A stretch of DNA of 64,000 bases, taken from contig CACVAU010000069.1 of assembly GCA_902727915.1 (NCBI GenBank), forward strand, positions 22,414 through 86,413, given 5' to 3'. Positions 8,841-19,256 of the stretch are shown here, in pieces (the stretch's first letter is position 1; every line of letters begins with the position of its first letter). The notes below the pieces were generated by a model that was not told the DNA's origin, made no database searches, and saw only the letters and a list, made by a program, of their open reading frames with translations. A program made the position numbers and the translations under genes. The stretch is from an uncultured Sulfurovum sp. (GTDB lineage Bacteria > Campylobacterota > Campylobacteria > Campylobacterales > Sulfurovaceae).

Positions 8841-9206
8841 ATGCAAATATTTGGACATGCGTGGATAGAGAGTCAAGATTTTTATTCTATTAGTAGTGTT
8901 GAAGAGATTAACACTACTCCTTCAAATAGTTTATTACAATTAGAACCTTTGGAAAAATCATTAGCCCTTGCTAAATATTGTCAAAAAAATGGGCTTCAAT
9001 ATGTTTTAGAAGTCAGCACTATTGAAGGGGCAATTTTTGCCAATGTATTAGGAGCTACTTATATTTTATCTAATAAAGCATTGGCGAAAGAACTTATGCC
9101 CATAGCACAAAGTTATCTTTTTGATACGCGAATTTTAGCTGAAATTAATAGCAGTGAAATAGAAGAGATGGCTAAATGTGGGGTTGATGGGGTATTTATA
9201 AAGTAG
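8841..9206 (+). CDS. Conserved hypothetical protein, Campylobacterota type
   Basis: A 121-residue soluble protein starting four bases after the preceding gene. No signal peptide or membrane helix is seen. The alternating pattern (YVLEVSTIEGAIFANVLGATYILSN and a final MAKCGVDGVFIK) looks like the beta-alpha units of a TIM-barrel-like fold, but I do not recognise a family. The last codon and stop lie in the stem of a hairpin (9203-9222). It is the last gene of the ribA operon. Confidence 0.65.
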   Translation: MQIFGHAWIESQDFYSISSVEEINTTPSNSLLQLEPLEKSLALAKYCQKNGLQYVLEVSTIEGAIFANVLGATYILSNKALAKELMPIAQSYLFDTRILAEINSSEIEEMAKCGVDGVFIK

Positions 9207-9222
9207 GAAAATTTTTTCCTAC
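9203..9222. terminator. Bidirectional hairpin between convergent genes
   Basis: GTAGGAAAA (9203-9211) pairs perfectly with TTTTCCTAC (9214-9222) around a two-base loop. The hairpin overlaps the stop of the upstream gene and lies next to the end of pgpA. A/T-rich bases inside the stem could serve as U-tracts in both directions. Confidence 0.65.
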
Positions 9223-9710
9223 AAAAGTTTATCTAATCCAAGTAGAAGAACAATGGTTAATAATCCACCAGCAATACCAGCTAAAATATCATCTCCCATA
9301 ACTCCCATACCCCCTTTTACTTTACGATCAATTACGCCTATAAGAGAAGGTTTCCAAATGTCAAATAGTCTAAAAGCTGCAAAACTTCCGAGAATAGCAA
9401 TTTCATAAGCATAAGCATAAGTTAGTGTTTCAGCCGTTGACACAGCAAACATGAGTGCTATCCACATACCAGCTACTTCATCTATAACAATGCTTTTATC
9501 ATCATGTGAATTACTTGCTTTTTCATATTTATTAATTTCAAATATACCAATAATACTAATCGCCAATGTTAGCATAAAAAGTGTTTGCATTGGCATGATT
9601 TGTAAGAAAGCTACCCCTACGATTAAAGCAGCCAATGAACCTACGGTACCAGGGGCTTGGGGTGCAAGTCCTGAACCTCCAAATGTAATAAAAAATCTGT
9701 TAAGTGTCAT
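9219..9710 (-). CDS. pgpA: Phosphatidylglycerophosphatase A
   Basis: A 163-residue inner-membrane phosphatase that removes phosphate from phosphatidylglycerophosphate to make phosphatidylglycerol. The family N-terminus is present (FGGSGLAPQAPGTVGSLAAL), as are the acidic motif VIDEVAGMW and the D-rich C-terminal region with MGDDILAG. Several hydrophobic helices are seen. It lies 13 bases downstream of the Sat-like gene on the same strand. I recall the same neighbour order in Campylobacter jejuni (Cj1607-Cj1610). Confidence 0.9.
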   Translation of the reverse strand: MTLNRFFITFGGSGLAPQAPGTVGSLAALIVGVAFLQIMPMQTLFMLTLAISIIGIFEINKYEKASNSHDDKSIVIDEVAGMWIALMFAVSTAETLTYAYAYEIAILGSFAAFRLFDIWKPSLIGVIDRKVKGGMGVMGDDILAGIAGGLLTIVLLLGLDKLL

Positions 9711-9723
9711 AGTAGTACCTTTT

Positions 9724-10914
9724 TTATGTTAATGAGGTGGTTTGATAGAGTCCCATGAGTTTAATGTAAAAGTCCTCTTCACTGTGTTCTTCCATGAGTC
9801 CATCATTTGGCATAAGGGCATCGTATAATTCCTGTAAATGGTCAAAACGTTCAGGAAAAAGGGTACTTAAAATACTGGCTGAGACTTCTCGTCTCATTAG
9901 AACGGATGGTGGCATCATCCCAGCATTAATGAGTTTTAAAATAGAAGCTGAATGATAATGTACATGATGATGTTGTCCATGAGGACAGGCTTTCATACTA
10001 ACTAAAGTACGACATTTATTACAATAAACATACTGTTCAACCGTGCTTACGTTGATGTTGATATCTTTGGTTGCATCAAATACTGAGTTTAGTTTATCAT
10101 GGTCGTAAAAAAGTCCAAGCCCTGCGTGGTGTTTACCTACGATAAGGTTTTGACAACCATAGTTTTTAGCAACCAATGCATCTAAAATAAGTTCATTGTA
10201 GCCAGCAAAAATATAAGAATTTTCTAAGGGTGCGATGACTACTTTATTGGCTGGTAAAAAACTTTCAATAAAGGTTAAGAGAGAGTCATATCTTACATCA
10301 TATCGTAATCCCGTTGAGTTAAATGGTTTAAGTAAAAATACAACAACAAGGTCTGATTGATCAATGGCTTGTCTAATCATACGTTCATGCGCTCTGTTGA
10401 GAGGATTTGCAGCTAAGACCAAGGCAGAAACATTTTTAGCATCTGTTTCTTTAATTTTTTCTTGAACCATTTTTTTTGAAGCTGTTATGAGTGGGTAATT
10501 AACATGGTAATCACCTGAAACAGCCATGTTTCCTAATCTTTTAATGGTACTTTGCACACCTGGATGTGATGGGTCATCTGTTCCATAAATACATTTTAAA
10601 CGATCACTAGGATCAATTGGAAATGTTTCATTTACAGTTAGTTCACCAACAACCGTTTTTTGATGAACAAGTTGAACAATATCACCTTTTTCTAACGACT
10701 TCAAACAGGCTTCATTTTTTTTACCTGCTGGGGTTAAAAGAAATGGAAAAGGGAATGCAACACCTTTATACATTTTAGTTTCACGTAATGCAATGGCTTC
10801 TTTTTCTGACATTAGTTTGGTTACAGGGCTAATAAGTCCTTCTTGAACCAATGCCATGGTTGATAATGCCTCAGCATCAATATATAACTGATTATTTCTT
10901 TTTGAAGATGCCAT
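9724..10914 (-). CDS. Sulfate adenylyltransferase-like protein with altered active site
   Basis: A 396-residue protein with the full ATP-sulfurylase architecture: PUA-like N-terminus, nucleotidyltransferase core, and a C-terminal zinc-type segment (YCNKC...ACPHG). Canonical enzymes have QTRNPxHRAH and VGRDHAG. Here they read LAANPLNRAH (residues 167-176) and VGKHHAG (about 259-265), so the sulfate/ATP-binding Gln and Arg, the first catalytic His and the second Arg are replaced. The ISGTxxR motif is also changed (YHSASILK). It may have lost adenylylation of sulfate or use another substrate. The start overlaps the response-regulator gene by 23 bases. No APS reductase or kinase is nearby. Confidence 0.8.
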   Translation of the reverse strand: MASSKRNNQLYIDAEALSTMALVQEGLISPVTKLMSEKEAIALRETKMYKGVAFPFPFLLTPAGKKNEACLKSLEKGDIVQLVHQKTVVGELTVNETFPIDPSDRLKCIYGTDDPSHPGVQSTIKRLGNMAVSGDYHVNYPLITASKKMVQEKIKETDAKNVSALVLAANPLNRAHERMIRQAIDQSDLVVVFLLKPFNSTGLRYDVRYDSLLTFIESFLPANKVVIAPLENSYIFAGYNELILDALVAKNYGCQNLIVGKHHAGLGLFYDHDKLNSVFDATKDININVSTVEQYVYCNKCRTLVSMKACPHGQHHHVHYHSASILKLINAGMMPPSVLMRREVSASILSTLFPERFDHLQELYDALMPNDGLMEEHSEEDFYIKLMGLYQTTSLT

Positions 10915-11776
10915 ACTTTTTCCTTTTCTCCCATAAACTTTTTCTTGATATACCTAACTTTTTAGACAACTCAGTATCTGGGTATGAGTACTGAAAATTG
11001 TTTACGATGAATTTTACATAGTCATCTATGGTTAAAATTTCATTTTGATCATAAAGTTTATTGTCGGTATTAATTTCGATTGTTTTGTAATTTGTCTCAA
11101 TATCAGATGTGGTTGAGATGATAAAATCACGCCCTTCGAGTATATCAAAAAGTTGTTCGCGTTCAGCCTTTTTAAGGGTTTGTAAATCAGAAATATAAAG
11201 TAAGTGTTTCACATTGGCTTTTTCTATTTTAGATTTCCAGTCTTTGCCACCAAGTGGGATAAAAGAGAGTACCCTGTCTTTTTGCTTTGCGTAAGTAAAG
11301 GCAAGTTTATCAACAAGTTTAACATAGTTGGTTAATACTAACAAGGGTGAAGACATTTTATCTATATCATCATCAATATTAATATCTTGGAGTAAGTATT
11401 CATTGTATTCTCTATAAAGTGTTTTATACTTTTTAAGGGTTTGATACTCTTTGTAATGCTCAATTTTTCTTTGAAGTTCTTCAATAATAAAAGGTTTTAC
11501 AATATAGTCATTTGCACCAAGCTTTAACGGTGCAGCAACGGTATCATTATTAATATAGGAAACCATAAGAATAATAATCTTTTCTTTATATTTCGTAATC
11601 AGTGCATTAAAATTTTGCCCTGGCAAGTTAGTAGAGAGTAAATAAGCATCTCCTGTACTGGTTGTCATTGCTTCCTTCACAGAAGAATAAACTTCTGTTT
11701 CATATCCTGCTTGTCCAAGTTTAGAAGCAATACTTTGAGCTAGATAAAGCTCATTTTCAATTATGGTAATTTTCAT
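10892..11776 (-). CDS. Response regulator with receiver and C-terminal Fis-type HTH
   Basis: A 294-residue regulator. The receiver domain starts MKITIIENELYLAQSIASKL and spans about 120 residues. The position corresponding to the phospho-acceptor reads LLSTNLPGQ, so an aspartate may be missing (ends with YIVKPF, the conserved Lys-Pro). The middle part resembles a degenerate AAA region without Walker motifs. The C-terminus is a Fis-like helix-turn-helix (LSKKLGISRKSLWEKRKKYG). I chose ATG 11776 rather than the longer frame at 11842, because the extra 22 residues lie inside ispDF. It overlaps the ispDF end by 20 bases. It corresponds by position to C. jejuni Cj1608, from memory. Confidence 0.75.
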   Translation of the reverse strand: MKITIIENELYLAQSIASKLGQAGYETEVYSSVKEAMTTSTGDAYLLSTNLPGQNFNALITKYKEKIIILMVSYINNDTVAAPLKLGANDYIVKPFIIEELQRKIEHYKEYQTLKKYKTLYREYNEYLLQDINIDDDIDKMSSPLLVLTNYVKLVDKLAFTYAKQKDRVLSFIPLGGKDWKSKIEKANVKHLLYISDLQTLKKAEREQLFDILEGRDFIISTTSDIETNYKTIEINTDNKLYDQNEILTIDDYVKFIVNNFQYSYPDTELSKKLGISRKSLWEKRKKYGIFKKK

Positions 11777-12893
11777 TTTTAGTCCAATCATAATAGTATA
11801 AAGTGGCGACAGCTTCAACAGCGACACCTTCTTTTCGTCCAATCCAACCTAGTTTTTCAGCTGTAGTAGCCTTTATATTAACAAGGTTAGCGCTTAAGTT
11901 CAGTAAACTAGCAAGTTTAAATCGCATCGCTTTTTTATAGTTTAAAAGTCTGGGTGTTTCTGCAATAATACTTAAATCTACATTGCCAATCTCATACCCT
12001 AAGTCTTGTAACCTTTGTACGGTATCGCGTAGTAATTCACGAGAGTCAACACCTTTAAATTCATCAGATGTGTCGGGGTAAAATTCACCAATATCTCCTA
12101 GACCAGCAGCACCAAGTAAGGCATCAATTACGGCATGTATTGCTACATCACCATCACTATGTGCTTTAAATCCAAAAGGTGAATCTATCTCTACACCACA
12201 AAGTACCATCTGTTTACCTTCTTCAAAAGGATGAATGTCGATACCAAAGCCAGTTAAGGCACGCTGTGAAGGTTGCTCTAGGCAGTCCATCTTTGAAAGG
12301 TCTTCAATGGTGGTTAGCTTATGTGCTTTGACTGAACCTTCTACGAATACAATCTCCCCACCTGTGTATGCCACAGCTGAACTATCATCAGTAAATTTTT
12401 GATTTGAATTTAAAGCTTCTTTAAGTGTTTGAGTACAAGAGAGTTGAGGAGTTTGAATAATCTTTGTAGCTTCTCGGTCTATTGGTGTATTTTCATAATA
12501 GAGCGTGTCTACGACTTTAAGTGTAGGAACTACACACCTTCTGTTCTTTCTTGCTGATATTACACGATTTATCATAGGCGTATCTAGGCAACATCGCGCA
12601 ATATCTGAGACTAAAACATAAGGAGTTTGCACCTGTTCAAGTGCATTTTTCAATGATTGTTGACGGCTATTACCCCCTTCTATAAAATCATAGTCTGCAA
12701 AGTGTAGCATAGCATTAACATCGCTTGGAGATGACGCTATAATAGTCTTTTTAAATTTATTTATCTTTTGAAAGTCATCAGCAACCTTAAGCCATAATGG
12801 CTGATTGCCAATCCATAACCATTGTTTTTTAGGAGGCAAAGAAAAGCGAGATGCTGTTCCTGCTCCCAAAAGAATAAGTGTTATATCACTCAA
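11757..12893 (-). CDS. ispDF: Bifunctional IspD/IspF isoprenoid enzyme
   Basis: A 378-residue fusion of two steps of the MEP pathway. Residues 1 to about 210 are IspD (MEP cytidylyltransferase): LLGAGTASRFSLPPKKQ is the nucleotide loop and VLVSDIARCC the metal-site region. Residues about 214-378 are IspF (MECDP synthase): GFGIDIHPF has the zinc Asp/His pair, then KAHSDGDVAIHA and TTAEKLGWIG. Such fusions are usual in Campylobacterota and alphaproteobacteria. On the reverse strand a TATAAT -10 box lies at 12924-12929, about 30 bases before the ATG. Confidence 0.93.
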   Translation of the reverse strand: MSDITLILLGAGTASRFSLPPKKQWLWIGNQPLWLKVADDFQKINKFKKTIIASSPSDVNAMLHFADYDFIEGGNSRQQSLKNALEQVQTPYVLVSDIARCCLDTPMINRVISARKNRRCVVPTLKVVDTLYYENTPIDREATKIIQTPQLSCTQTLKEALNSNQKFTDDSSAVAYTGGEIVFVEGSVKAHKLTTIEDLSKMDCLEQPSQRALTGFGIDIHPFEEGKQMVLCGVEIDSPFGFKAHSDGDVAIHAVIDALLGAAGLGDIGEFYPDTSDEFKGVDSRELLRDTVQRLQDLGYEIGNVDLSIIAETPRLLNYKKAMRFKLASLLNLSANLVNIKATTAEKLGWIGRKEGVAVEAVATLYYYDWTKNENYHN

Positions 12894-12993
12894 TATATAG
12901 TCCCTTTGTTAAAGTGTAACCCAATTATACATGGGTAACCTTTGGTAACACTTTATGGCTTGAAATAGTAATCAAAAAAATAACATTTAGTCC

Positions 12994-13614
12994 TTATGAA
13001 AAAATCTTTAGTAGTTTTTTTGTTTTCTTTTGTGAGATATTTCCATCTTCTAAAAATTCTGAAATCATTGCAATACCACTTATTGTTGTAATATTAATAA
13101 CCTTTTGAATATTGACTAAATTGATACCTCCTATGGCGACGATAGGATATGGTACATTACTAGACCACTTTGTAAGTTCATCAATACCAACGGTATCGTA
13201 ATTAACAATTTTAGAATGCGTATGAAAAATAGGTCCTATGGCAAGATAAGAAGGTTCAATCTCTAAAGCCATTTCTATCTCTTTAGTGGTATGGGTACTA
13301 ACACCCAGTCGAATACCTGCTTTATGTATGGCTTGTAAATCCGTTTCGATGAGGTCTTCTTGTCCAAGGTGGATACCATAAGCTTTATGTTTTATGGCTA
13401 GTTGCCAGTAGTCATTAATAAAAAATCTTGCATTGTATTTTTTAGAGATTTGAATGGCTTGTATTATTTCGTTTTCTAGTGCTTGGTCTTGTAAATCTTT
13501 TATACGTAGTTGGGCTGTGGTGATTCCTAGTGAGTATAGTGTTTCCAGTTTATTTGCTCGGTCTACTAGGGGGTAGAGTCCTAAAGGAGTATGTCCACAG
13601 TCTTTGAATTTCAT
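12994..13614 (-). CDS. thiE: Thiamine-phosphate synthase
   Basis: A TIM-barrel enzyme of about 206 residues that couples the pyrimidine and thiazole phosphates to thiamine phosphate. Family motifs: QLRIKDLQ, FINDYWQLAI, GIHLGQEDL, GVSTHT, IGPIF and VAIGGIN. A longer frame from 13650 exists, but its first 12 codons fall in the palindromic repeat (the ATG is part of TTTTCCCAT), so ATG 13614 (MKFKDCG) is the better start. It is the last gene of globin-thiO-thiS-thiG-thiE, separated from thiG by a repeat. Confidence 0.88.
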   Translation of the reverse strand: MKFKDCGHTPLGLYPLVDRANKLETLYSLGITTAQLRIKDLQDQALENEIIQAIQISKKYNARFFINDYWQLAIKHKAYGIHLGQEDLIETDLQAIHKAGIRLGVSTHTTKEIEMALEIEPSYLAIGPIFHTHSKIVNYDTVGIDELTKWSSNVPYPIVAIGGINLVNIQKVINITTISGIAMISEFLEDGNISQKKTKKLLKIFS

Positions 13615-13634
13615 GGTTTTTTCTTTATATATGC

Positions 13635-13733
13635 TAGGGTGTTTTCCCATGAAAACACCGTGTTATTTATGTTTGTAACTTAATTATATGTTTAATTTTT
13701 ATTTTAATGGTGTTGTCAGGGACAACAGCCTAT
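13635..13733. repeat. Composite palindromic intergenic repeat, copy 2
   Basis: Same design as 943-1036. The hairpin GGTGTTTTC/GAAAACACC lies at 13638-13659, preceded by TA as TAGGG. The second hairpin GGTGTTGTC/GACAACAGC at about 13710-13730 ends CTA. About 50 AT-rich bases lie between. It separates thiG from thiE on the same strand and reaches the thiG stop codon, so here it sits within an apparent operon rather than at its end. Confidence 0.75.
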
Positions 13734-14539
13734 GAAAACTGATGCCAAAAAGGCGTACCCACCGTAGGAGTAGATGGACTTGCAAATTCACGTTCTTGCA
13801 TGGTTCCAGCTTCATATCCTAAACGACCAGCTTGGGTTGCGTACTTAAAGGCAGCAGCCATTTTTACAGGGTCTTGGGCTAGGGCAATGGCAGAGTTTAG
13901 TAGAATTCCATCGTAGCCTAATTGCATTGCTTCCACAGCATCAGAAGGTTTTCCGATTCCTGCATCGACGATGAGTTTTAGTTCTGGAAACTGTTTTCTA
14001 ATGGCTTTTAGATTAGAAGGGTTCATCAGTCCTTGACCTGAACCAATAGGCGAACCCCATGGCATAAGAATCTTACATCCTACATCAGCCAAACGTTTAG
14101 CAACAACTAAGTCATCGGTAGTGTAAGGGAAAACTTCAAAACCATCTTTGATGAGAATTTCAGCTGCTTTTACGGTTTCAAATGGGTCAGGTTGTAAGTT
14201 ATATTGGTCTCCAATGACTTCTAGTTTCACCCAGTTGGTGTCAAAAACTTCTCTTGCCATTTGTGCTGTGGTAATGGCTTCTTTAGCCGAGTGACAACCA
14301 GCTGTGTTGGGAAGAACATGAATGTTAAGTTCTTTAATGATGTCCCAAAAGTTGTTTCCTCCACCTTCTCCAGCTGCTTGACGACGAAGTGCAACAGTAA
14401 CGATTTGTGCTTCAGACTCTTTAATGGCATCTTCCATGTTAGCCGGGCTAGGGTAGAGTGCTGAACCAATGAGCATTCGGCTGTTTAATGTTTTTCCACC
14501 TATTTCCCAATTATCGTTTGAATTGATTTGAGTGTTCAT
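13730..14539 (-). CDS. thiG: Thiazole synthase
   Basis: A 269-residue barrel enzyme that forms the thiazole phosphate from DXP, dehydroglycine and ThiS thiocarboxylate. Motifs: [15 protein letters not shown] at the start, [10 protein letters not shown] containing the Schiff-base lysine, [12 protein letters not shown], and [11 protein letters not shown]. The length is normal. It starts just after thiS (four bases between) and is part of the thiO-thiS-thiG set. The stop codon is in the downstream repeat. Confidence 0.95.
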   Translation of the reverse strand: MNTQINSNDNWEIGGKTLNSRMLIGSALYPSPANMEDAIKESEAQIVTVALRRQAAGEGGGNNFWDIIKELNIHVLPNTAGCHSAKEAITTAQMAREVFDTNWVKLEVIGDQYNLQPDPFETVKAAEILIKDGFEVFPYTTDDLVVAKRLADVGCKILMPWGSPIGSGQGLMNPSNLKAIRKQFPELKLIVDAGIGKPSDAVEAMQLGYDGILLNSAIALAQDPVKMAAAFKYATQAGRLGYEAGTMQEREFASPSTPTVGTPFWHQFS

Positions 14540-14543
14540 CTAT

Positions 14544-14747
14544 TTATCCCCCTTGCACTGGTGCTAAAATGTCTATGGTATCACCCTCTTGAATGATGGT
14601 TTCTCCATAGCTTTTAATTGAAACAAATGTTGTATTAACAGCCACAGCAAAACCTTTTGTTTTGTAATTTAGTGCTTCAATCATTTGTTTAATGTTTAGG
14701 TTCTCTTCTAACTCTTTGAGTTCACCATTTACGGAAACTTTAATCAT
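14544..14747 (-). CDS. thiS: Sulfur carrier protein ThiS
   Basis: A 67-residue ubiquitin-like protein ending in the essential Gly-Gly (APVQGG). The C-terminal carboxylate is adenylated and thiocarboxylated to supply sulfur to ThiG. It overlaps the thiO stop by four bases (ATGA-type overlap) and precedes thiG. The activating enzyme ThiF is not in the window. Confidence 0.93.
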   Translation of the reverse strand: MIKVSVNGELKELEENLNIKQMIEALNYKTKGFAVAVNTTFVSIKSYGETIIQEGDTIDILAPVQGG

Positions 14748-15772
14748 TTGTTTATTCCTTCATTTAATGCTTTTTCAACAATAGCAGGGGCTAACAGGTA
14801 TCCATGTCGATAAAGACCATTAATTCGTGTCAATTTATTACCTTGCTCAATATTAGGTAAATTGTCCTTAAGGGTTGGACGGCAATTTGTTAACATTCTT
14901 ACAATTCTTGCTTCTGCAAAACCAGTGTGCATGGAATAAACAGCTGAAAGCAGTTCTAAAGATGAACGTACAGATACTTCACTTTTATCTTCACTCTCAA
15001 TTTCTGTAGCACCAATGACATAACGGTTGTTAGCACGTGGAACAATGTATATTTTATAGCGTGGATGTAACATTCGTGTGGGTCTGCTAATGTTTACTTC
15101 TGGAGCATCTAACCAAATAACTTCACCTCTTACACCACGTAAGTTTTTGATTTGTTCATTTGCTCCTAGTCCTCGTGAGTCAAAGACCCAGTCAAATTTT
15201 TCTGTTTTATTATTGGCTGTTATCATACCTTCATTAACATTAGCTACTTTTGTCTCTTCATGCCATGTAACAGATGGGTGTGCTAATAGATACTTTGATG
15301 AGGTTTGCATAAATTGTTGGGCATTCACTTGACCTTCATGAGGAATGTAAAAAGCTTTGTTGTGTTGGGATAAGTCAGGTTCAAGTTCAGTAATGCCAGC
15401 TTTATCAAGAAGTTGAATGTCCGAGGCTTCATCTACTTTGGACTTTAGTGTCGCAATGAAGTGGTCAAGTTCAGAGTAGTCTTGTGGATGCGCTGTGATG
15501 ATACTACCAGCAAGTTGATAGGCATTTTCAATGCCTATGGATTTTAAGAGTGGTAACCAAAGTTCAATAGAGCGTTTACCATAGTCAAATATGGCTGATT
15601 CTGCTGTTTCGAGTTCAGCAAAGACGGCAAGCATACCAGCAGCTGTCATACCAGCTGCCTTGTCCCCATTGGCTTTGTCTTCATCAAAAAGTGTGAGTGT
15701 GTGACCTTGTGCTAAGAGATTTAATGCTAAAACTCTTCCTACTAAACCTGCACCTGCAATTGCTATATTCAT
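14744..15772 (-). CDS. thiO: Glycine oxidase ThiO-type FAD protein
   Basis: A 342-residue DAO-family flavoenzyme. The N-terminal dinucleotide fold is IAGAGLVGRVLALNLL with the acidic partner FDEDKANGD. The C-terminus holds the FAD and substrate part with YVIGATEIES and GLYRHGYLLAPAI. ThiO oxidises glycine with O2 to dehydroglycine for thiazole synthesis, so this organism uses the oxygen-dependent route rather than ThiH. It is placed directly before thiS and 44 bases after the truncated globin gene. Confidence 0.88.
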   Translation of the reverse strand: MNIAIAGAGLVGRVLALNLLAQGHTLTLFDEDKANGDKAAGMTAAGMLAVFAELETAESAIFDYGKRSIELWLPLLKSIGIENAYQLAGSIITAHPQDYSELDHFIATLKSKVDEASDIQLLDKAGITELEPDLSQHNKAFYIPHEGQVNAQQFMQTSSKYLLAHPSVTWHEETKVANVNEGMITANNKTEKFDWVFDSRGLGANEQIKNLRGVRGEVIWLDAPEVNISRPTRMLHPRYKIYIVPRANNRYVIGATEIESEDKSEVSVRSSLELLSAVYSMHTGFAEARIVRMLTNCRPTLKDNLPNIEQGNKLTRINGLYRHGYLLAPAIVEKALNEGINK

Positions 15773-15816
15773 TTTGTACCCATTTCCTTTTTAGCAACGT
15801 TTATTGCTTAAATTAA

Positions 15817-16224
15817 CTACCAAAATAGTTCTGAACTTTCAGGGTTCATTTTTAATCGTTCTATAAACTCTTCGGCGTAAGCTACAGCTTTTTCTTTGAA
15901 AGCTTTTGAAACTTTACTTACATAGACTTTCTCAGCAGATTCTGAAAAGAGTTGTACCCATCTGCTAAAGTCTTCCTTTTCTAAACCAACAATTGTAAAA
16001 TGAGGTCCATAAGGGTCAGAGTTATAGAGAGGGTCATCTAAAAATACCTTAGCCCAAAAATCTACTAAGATATCAATATGTTTCACCCATTCATAATTGC
16101 TAATGTCTTCACCCAGCTCAAGTAGAAAGTAATGACCTATCTGTTCATCTTTCATTGCACCATGGTAAAACAAGGTTACCAATGTTTCTAGGTTTTCTCT
16201 TGTAATTGTACTTTGAAGCTCCAA
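15817..16224 (-). CDS. Group III truncated hemoglobin
   Basis: A 135-residue truncated globin. The Phe-Tyr pair at residues 19-20 fits B9/B10, and the likely proximal histidine is His75 in GPHFTIVG, followed by FSRWVQLFSESAEKVY, a group III pattern like C. jejuni Ctb. It binds O2 or NO in the cytoplasm. Its position inside the thiamine locus, between thiC and thiO on the same strand, is unusual and may tie it to O2 handling, though coincidence is possible. No classic promoter is obvious upstream; a palindromic repeat lies at 16291-16317. Confidence 0.85.
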   Translation of the reverse strand: MELQSTITRENLETLVTLFYHGAMKDEQIGHYFLLELGEDISNYEWVKHIDILVDFWAKVFLDDPLYNSDPYGPHFTIVGLEKEDFSRWVQLFSESAEKVYVSKVSKAFKEKAVAYAEEFIERLKMNPESSELFW

Positions 16225-16290
16225 TATTAACCTCTTATTATAATTTTTTTAATACAAAATTATAGCAAGATATTATTATTGATTCCCATA

Positions 16291-16317
16291 TAGGGTGTAG
16301 TCTCTGACTACGCCCTA
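16291..16317. repeat. Short palindromic repeat of the TAGGGTGT family
   Basis: TAGGGTGTAGTC (16291-16302), loop TCT, GACTACGCCCTA (16306-16317): a 12-bp stem with one G-T pair. It is a single-hairpin member of the family at 943 and 13635 and sits 9 bases after the thiC stop, where it may terminate thiC. Confidence 0.7.
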
Positions 16318-16326
16318 ATGGATATG

Positions 16327-18219
<1,893 letters not shown>

Positions 18220-18325
18220 TTATATTCCTTTATTTTTTTATGAGGGCAAGGGAGGGAAAGTGTTTATGTAGAATAAAATATTATTTTGAGATTTAAGCTC
18301 TAAAAAATAGTGATATACAAATAAA

Positions 18326-18426
18326 TAAGTTCTCTTCCTTACGCCAATGTTAATTGGTTCAAGTTCAACGGACTAGCCATTTAGGCTATCTCAGCTATTG
18401 TTAGAATAGCACCCCGAGAGATGAAT
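18326..18426 (-). promoter_or_regulatory. TPP riboswitch (THI element)
   Basis: On the reverse strand the region reads CTCTCGGGGTGC, then GCTGAGATAG, a variable stem (GCCTAAATGGC), then GTCCGTTGAACTTGAACC and TAACATTGGCGTAAGGAAG. These are the conserved parts of the thiamine pyrophosphate aptamer in the right order: GGGGUGC, CUGAGA, UGAACCUGA-like, AACAxUGGCGUAGGGA-like. The rest of the 18217-18624 gap is AT-rich and holds nothing else that I can support. It controls thiC; the thiO-thiE cluster has no second copy that I can see. Confidence 0.93.
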
Positions 18427-18624
18427 AGTTGAGTTATAACGGAGATAAGATTTATTTTTGCTGAAAAATATTGAAAATAGTGAGTGTTTTTATGAATCGA
18501 CATTTTATTACTATTAAAATCAAGATGTTGTATTAGAGAGAATGTATATTTGTTTATTTTCACAGCTCAGGGAGCTGGAAATTTTTTTGTAGACTATTAG
18601 CCTTGTTTGGTGAAAAGTAAATAA

Positions 18625-19059
18625 TTAATATAAACATCCCACAGGTAAAGGAGTTTGTGTTTCAATACTACTATTGAAAATTGGAACTTCCTTAATCTCT
18701 TTAAATCCGTCTTGTACTGAACCTTTAAATACATTACCTGTGTATCCCCATTTATTCATATGGGCGCGAACATAAACAATATCATCTTTTTTTATTTTAA
18801 CATAGCCTCCAGAACGTGTAAAAGGTTGCATGTCTGGATGTGAATGAATCAGTATTCTTCTATAAATTAATTTTCCTTGTTTACTTAAGACTTCCCACCA
18901 GTCTGCATATTGATCACAACCTGTTTCATCACTTTTTAGGCTAACAACAAAATGATAAGCATTTTCTGTCCCTTTGGTTGTTACTGCTATTATTGTTGCT
19001 TCTGGTTTATTTGCTTGTAAGATACTCATGAAGAGTAAAATTATCATTATTTTTTTCAT
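18625..19059 (-). CDS. Secreted protein of unknown function
   Basis: A 144-residue protein with a short signal peptide (MKKIMIILLFMSILQA). The mature part has a conserved-looking core, CDQYADWWEVLSKQGKLIYR then RILIHSHPDMQPF and RSGGYV, and one more cysteine at the C-terminus (VGCLY) that could pair with the first. I have seen similar YADWWEVL...HSH...PF patterns in marine bacterial hypothetical proteins, but no function is known to me. It stands alone, divergent from the porin gene. Confidence 0.7.
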   Translation of the reverse strand: MKKIMIILLFMSILQANKPEATIIAVTTKGTENAYHFVVSLKSDETGCDQYADWWEVLSKQGKLIYRRILIHSHPDMQPFTRSGGYVKIKKDDIVYVRAHMNKWGYTGNVFKGSVQDGFKEIKEVPIFNSSIETQTPLPVGCLY

Positions 19060-19256
19060 AAATTTTTCCCGTAATTTTGATTTCTACTTATCATAGCTCA
19101 AATATGTAAATAGAGGGTAAACAGAGGGTTATAATTTGTTAATAAAGAAGATTTTATTGGAAAACTGATTAAAAATTAAGCAAAAATAGCTACTTAATTG
19201 TTAATTAAATTGTTTATAATACTTTCATAACAAATTATATTCAAAGGAGTAAATTT

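Noticed and set aside
13614..13650. Longer thiE start (MGKHPSIYKEK...)
   Set aside because: These residues are translated from the palindromic repeat; family alignment begins at about MKFKDCG.
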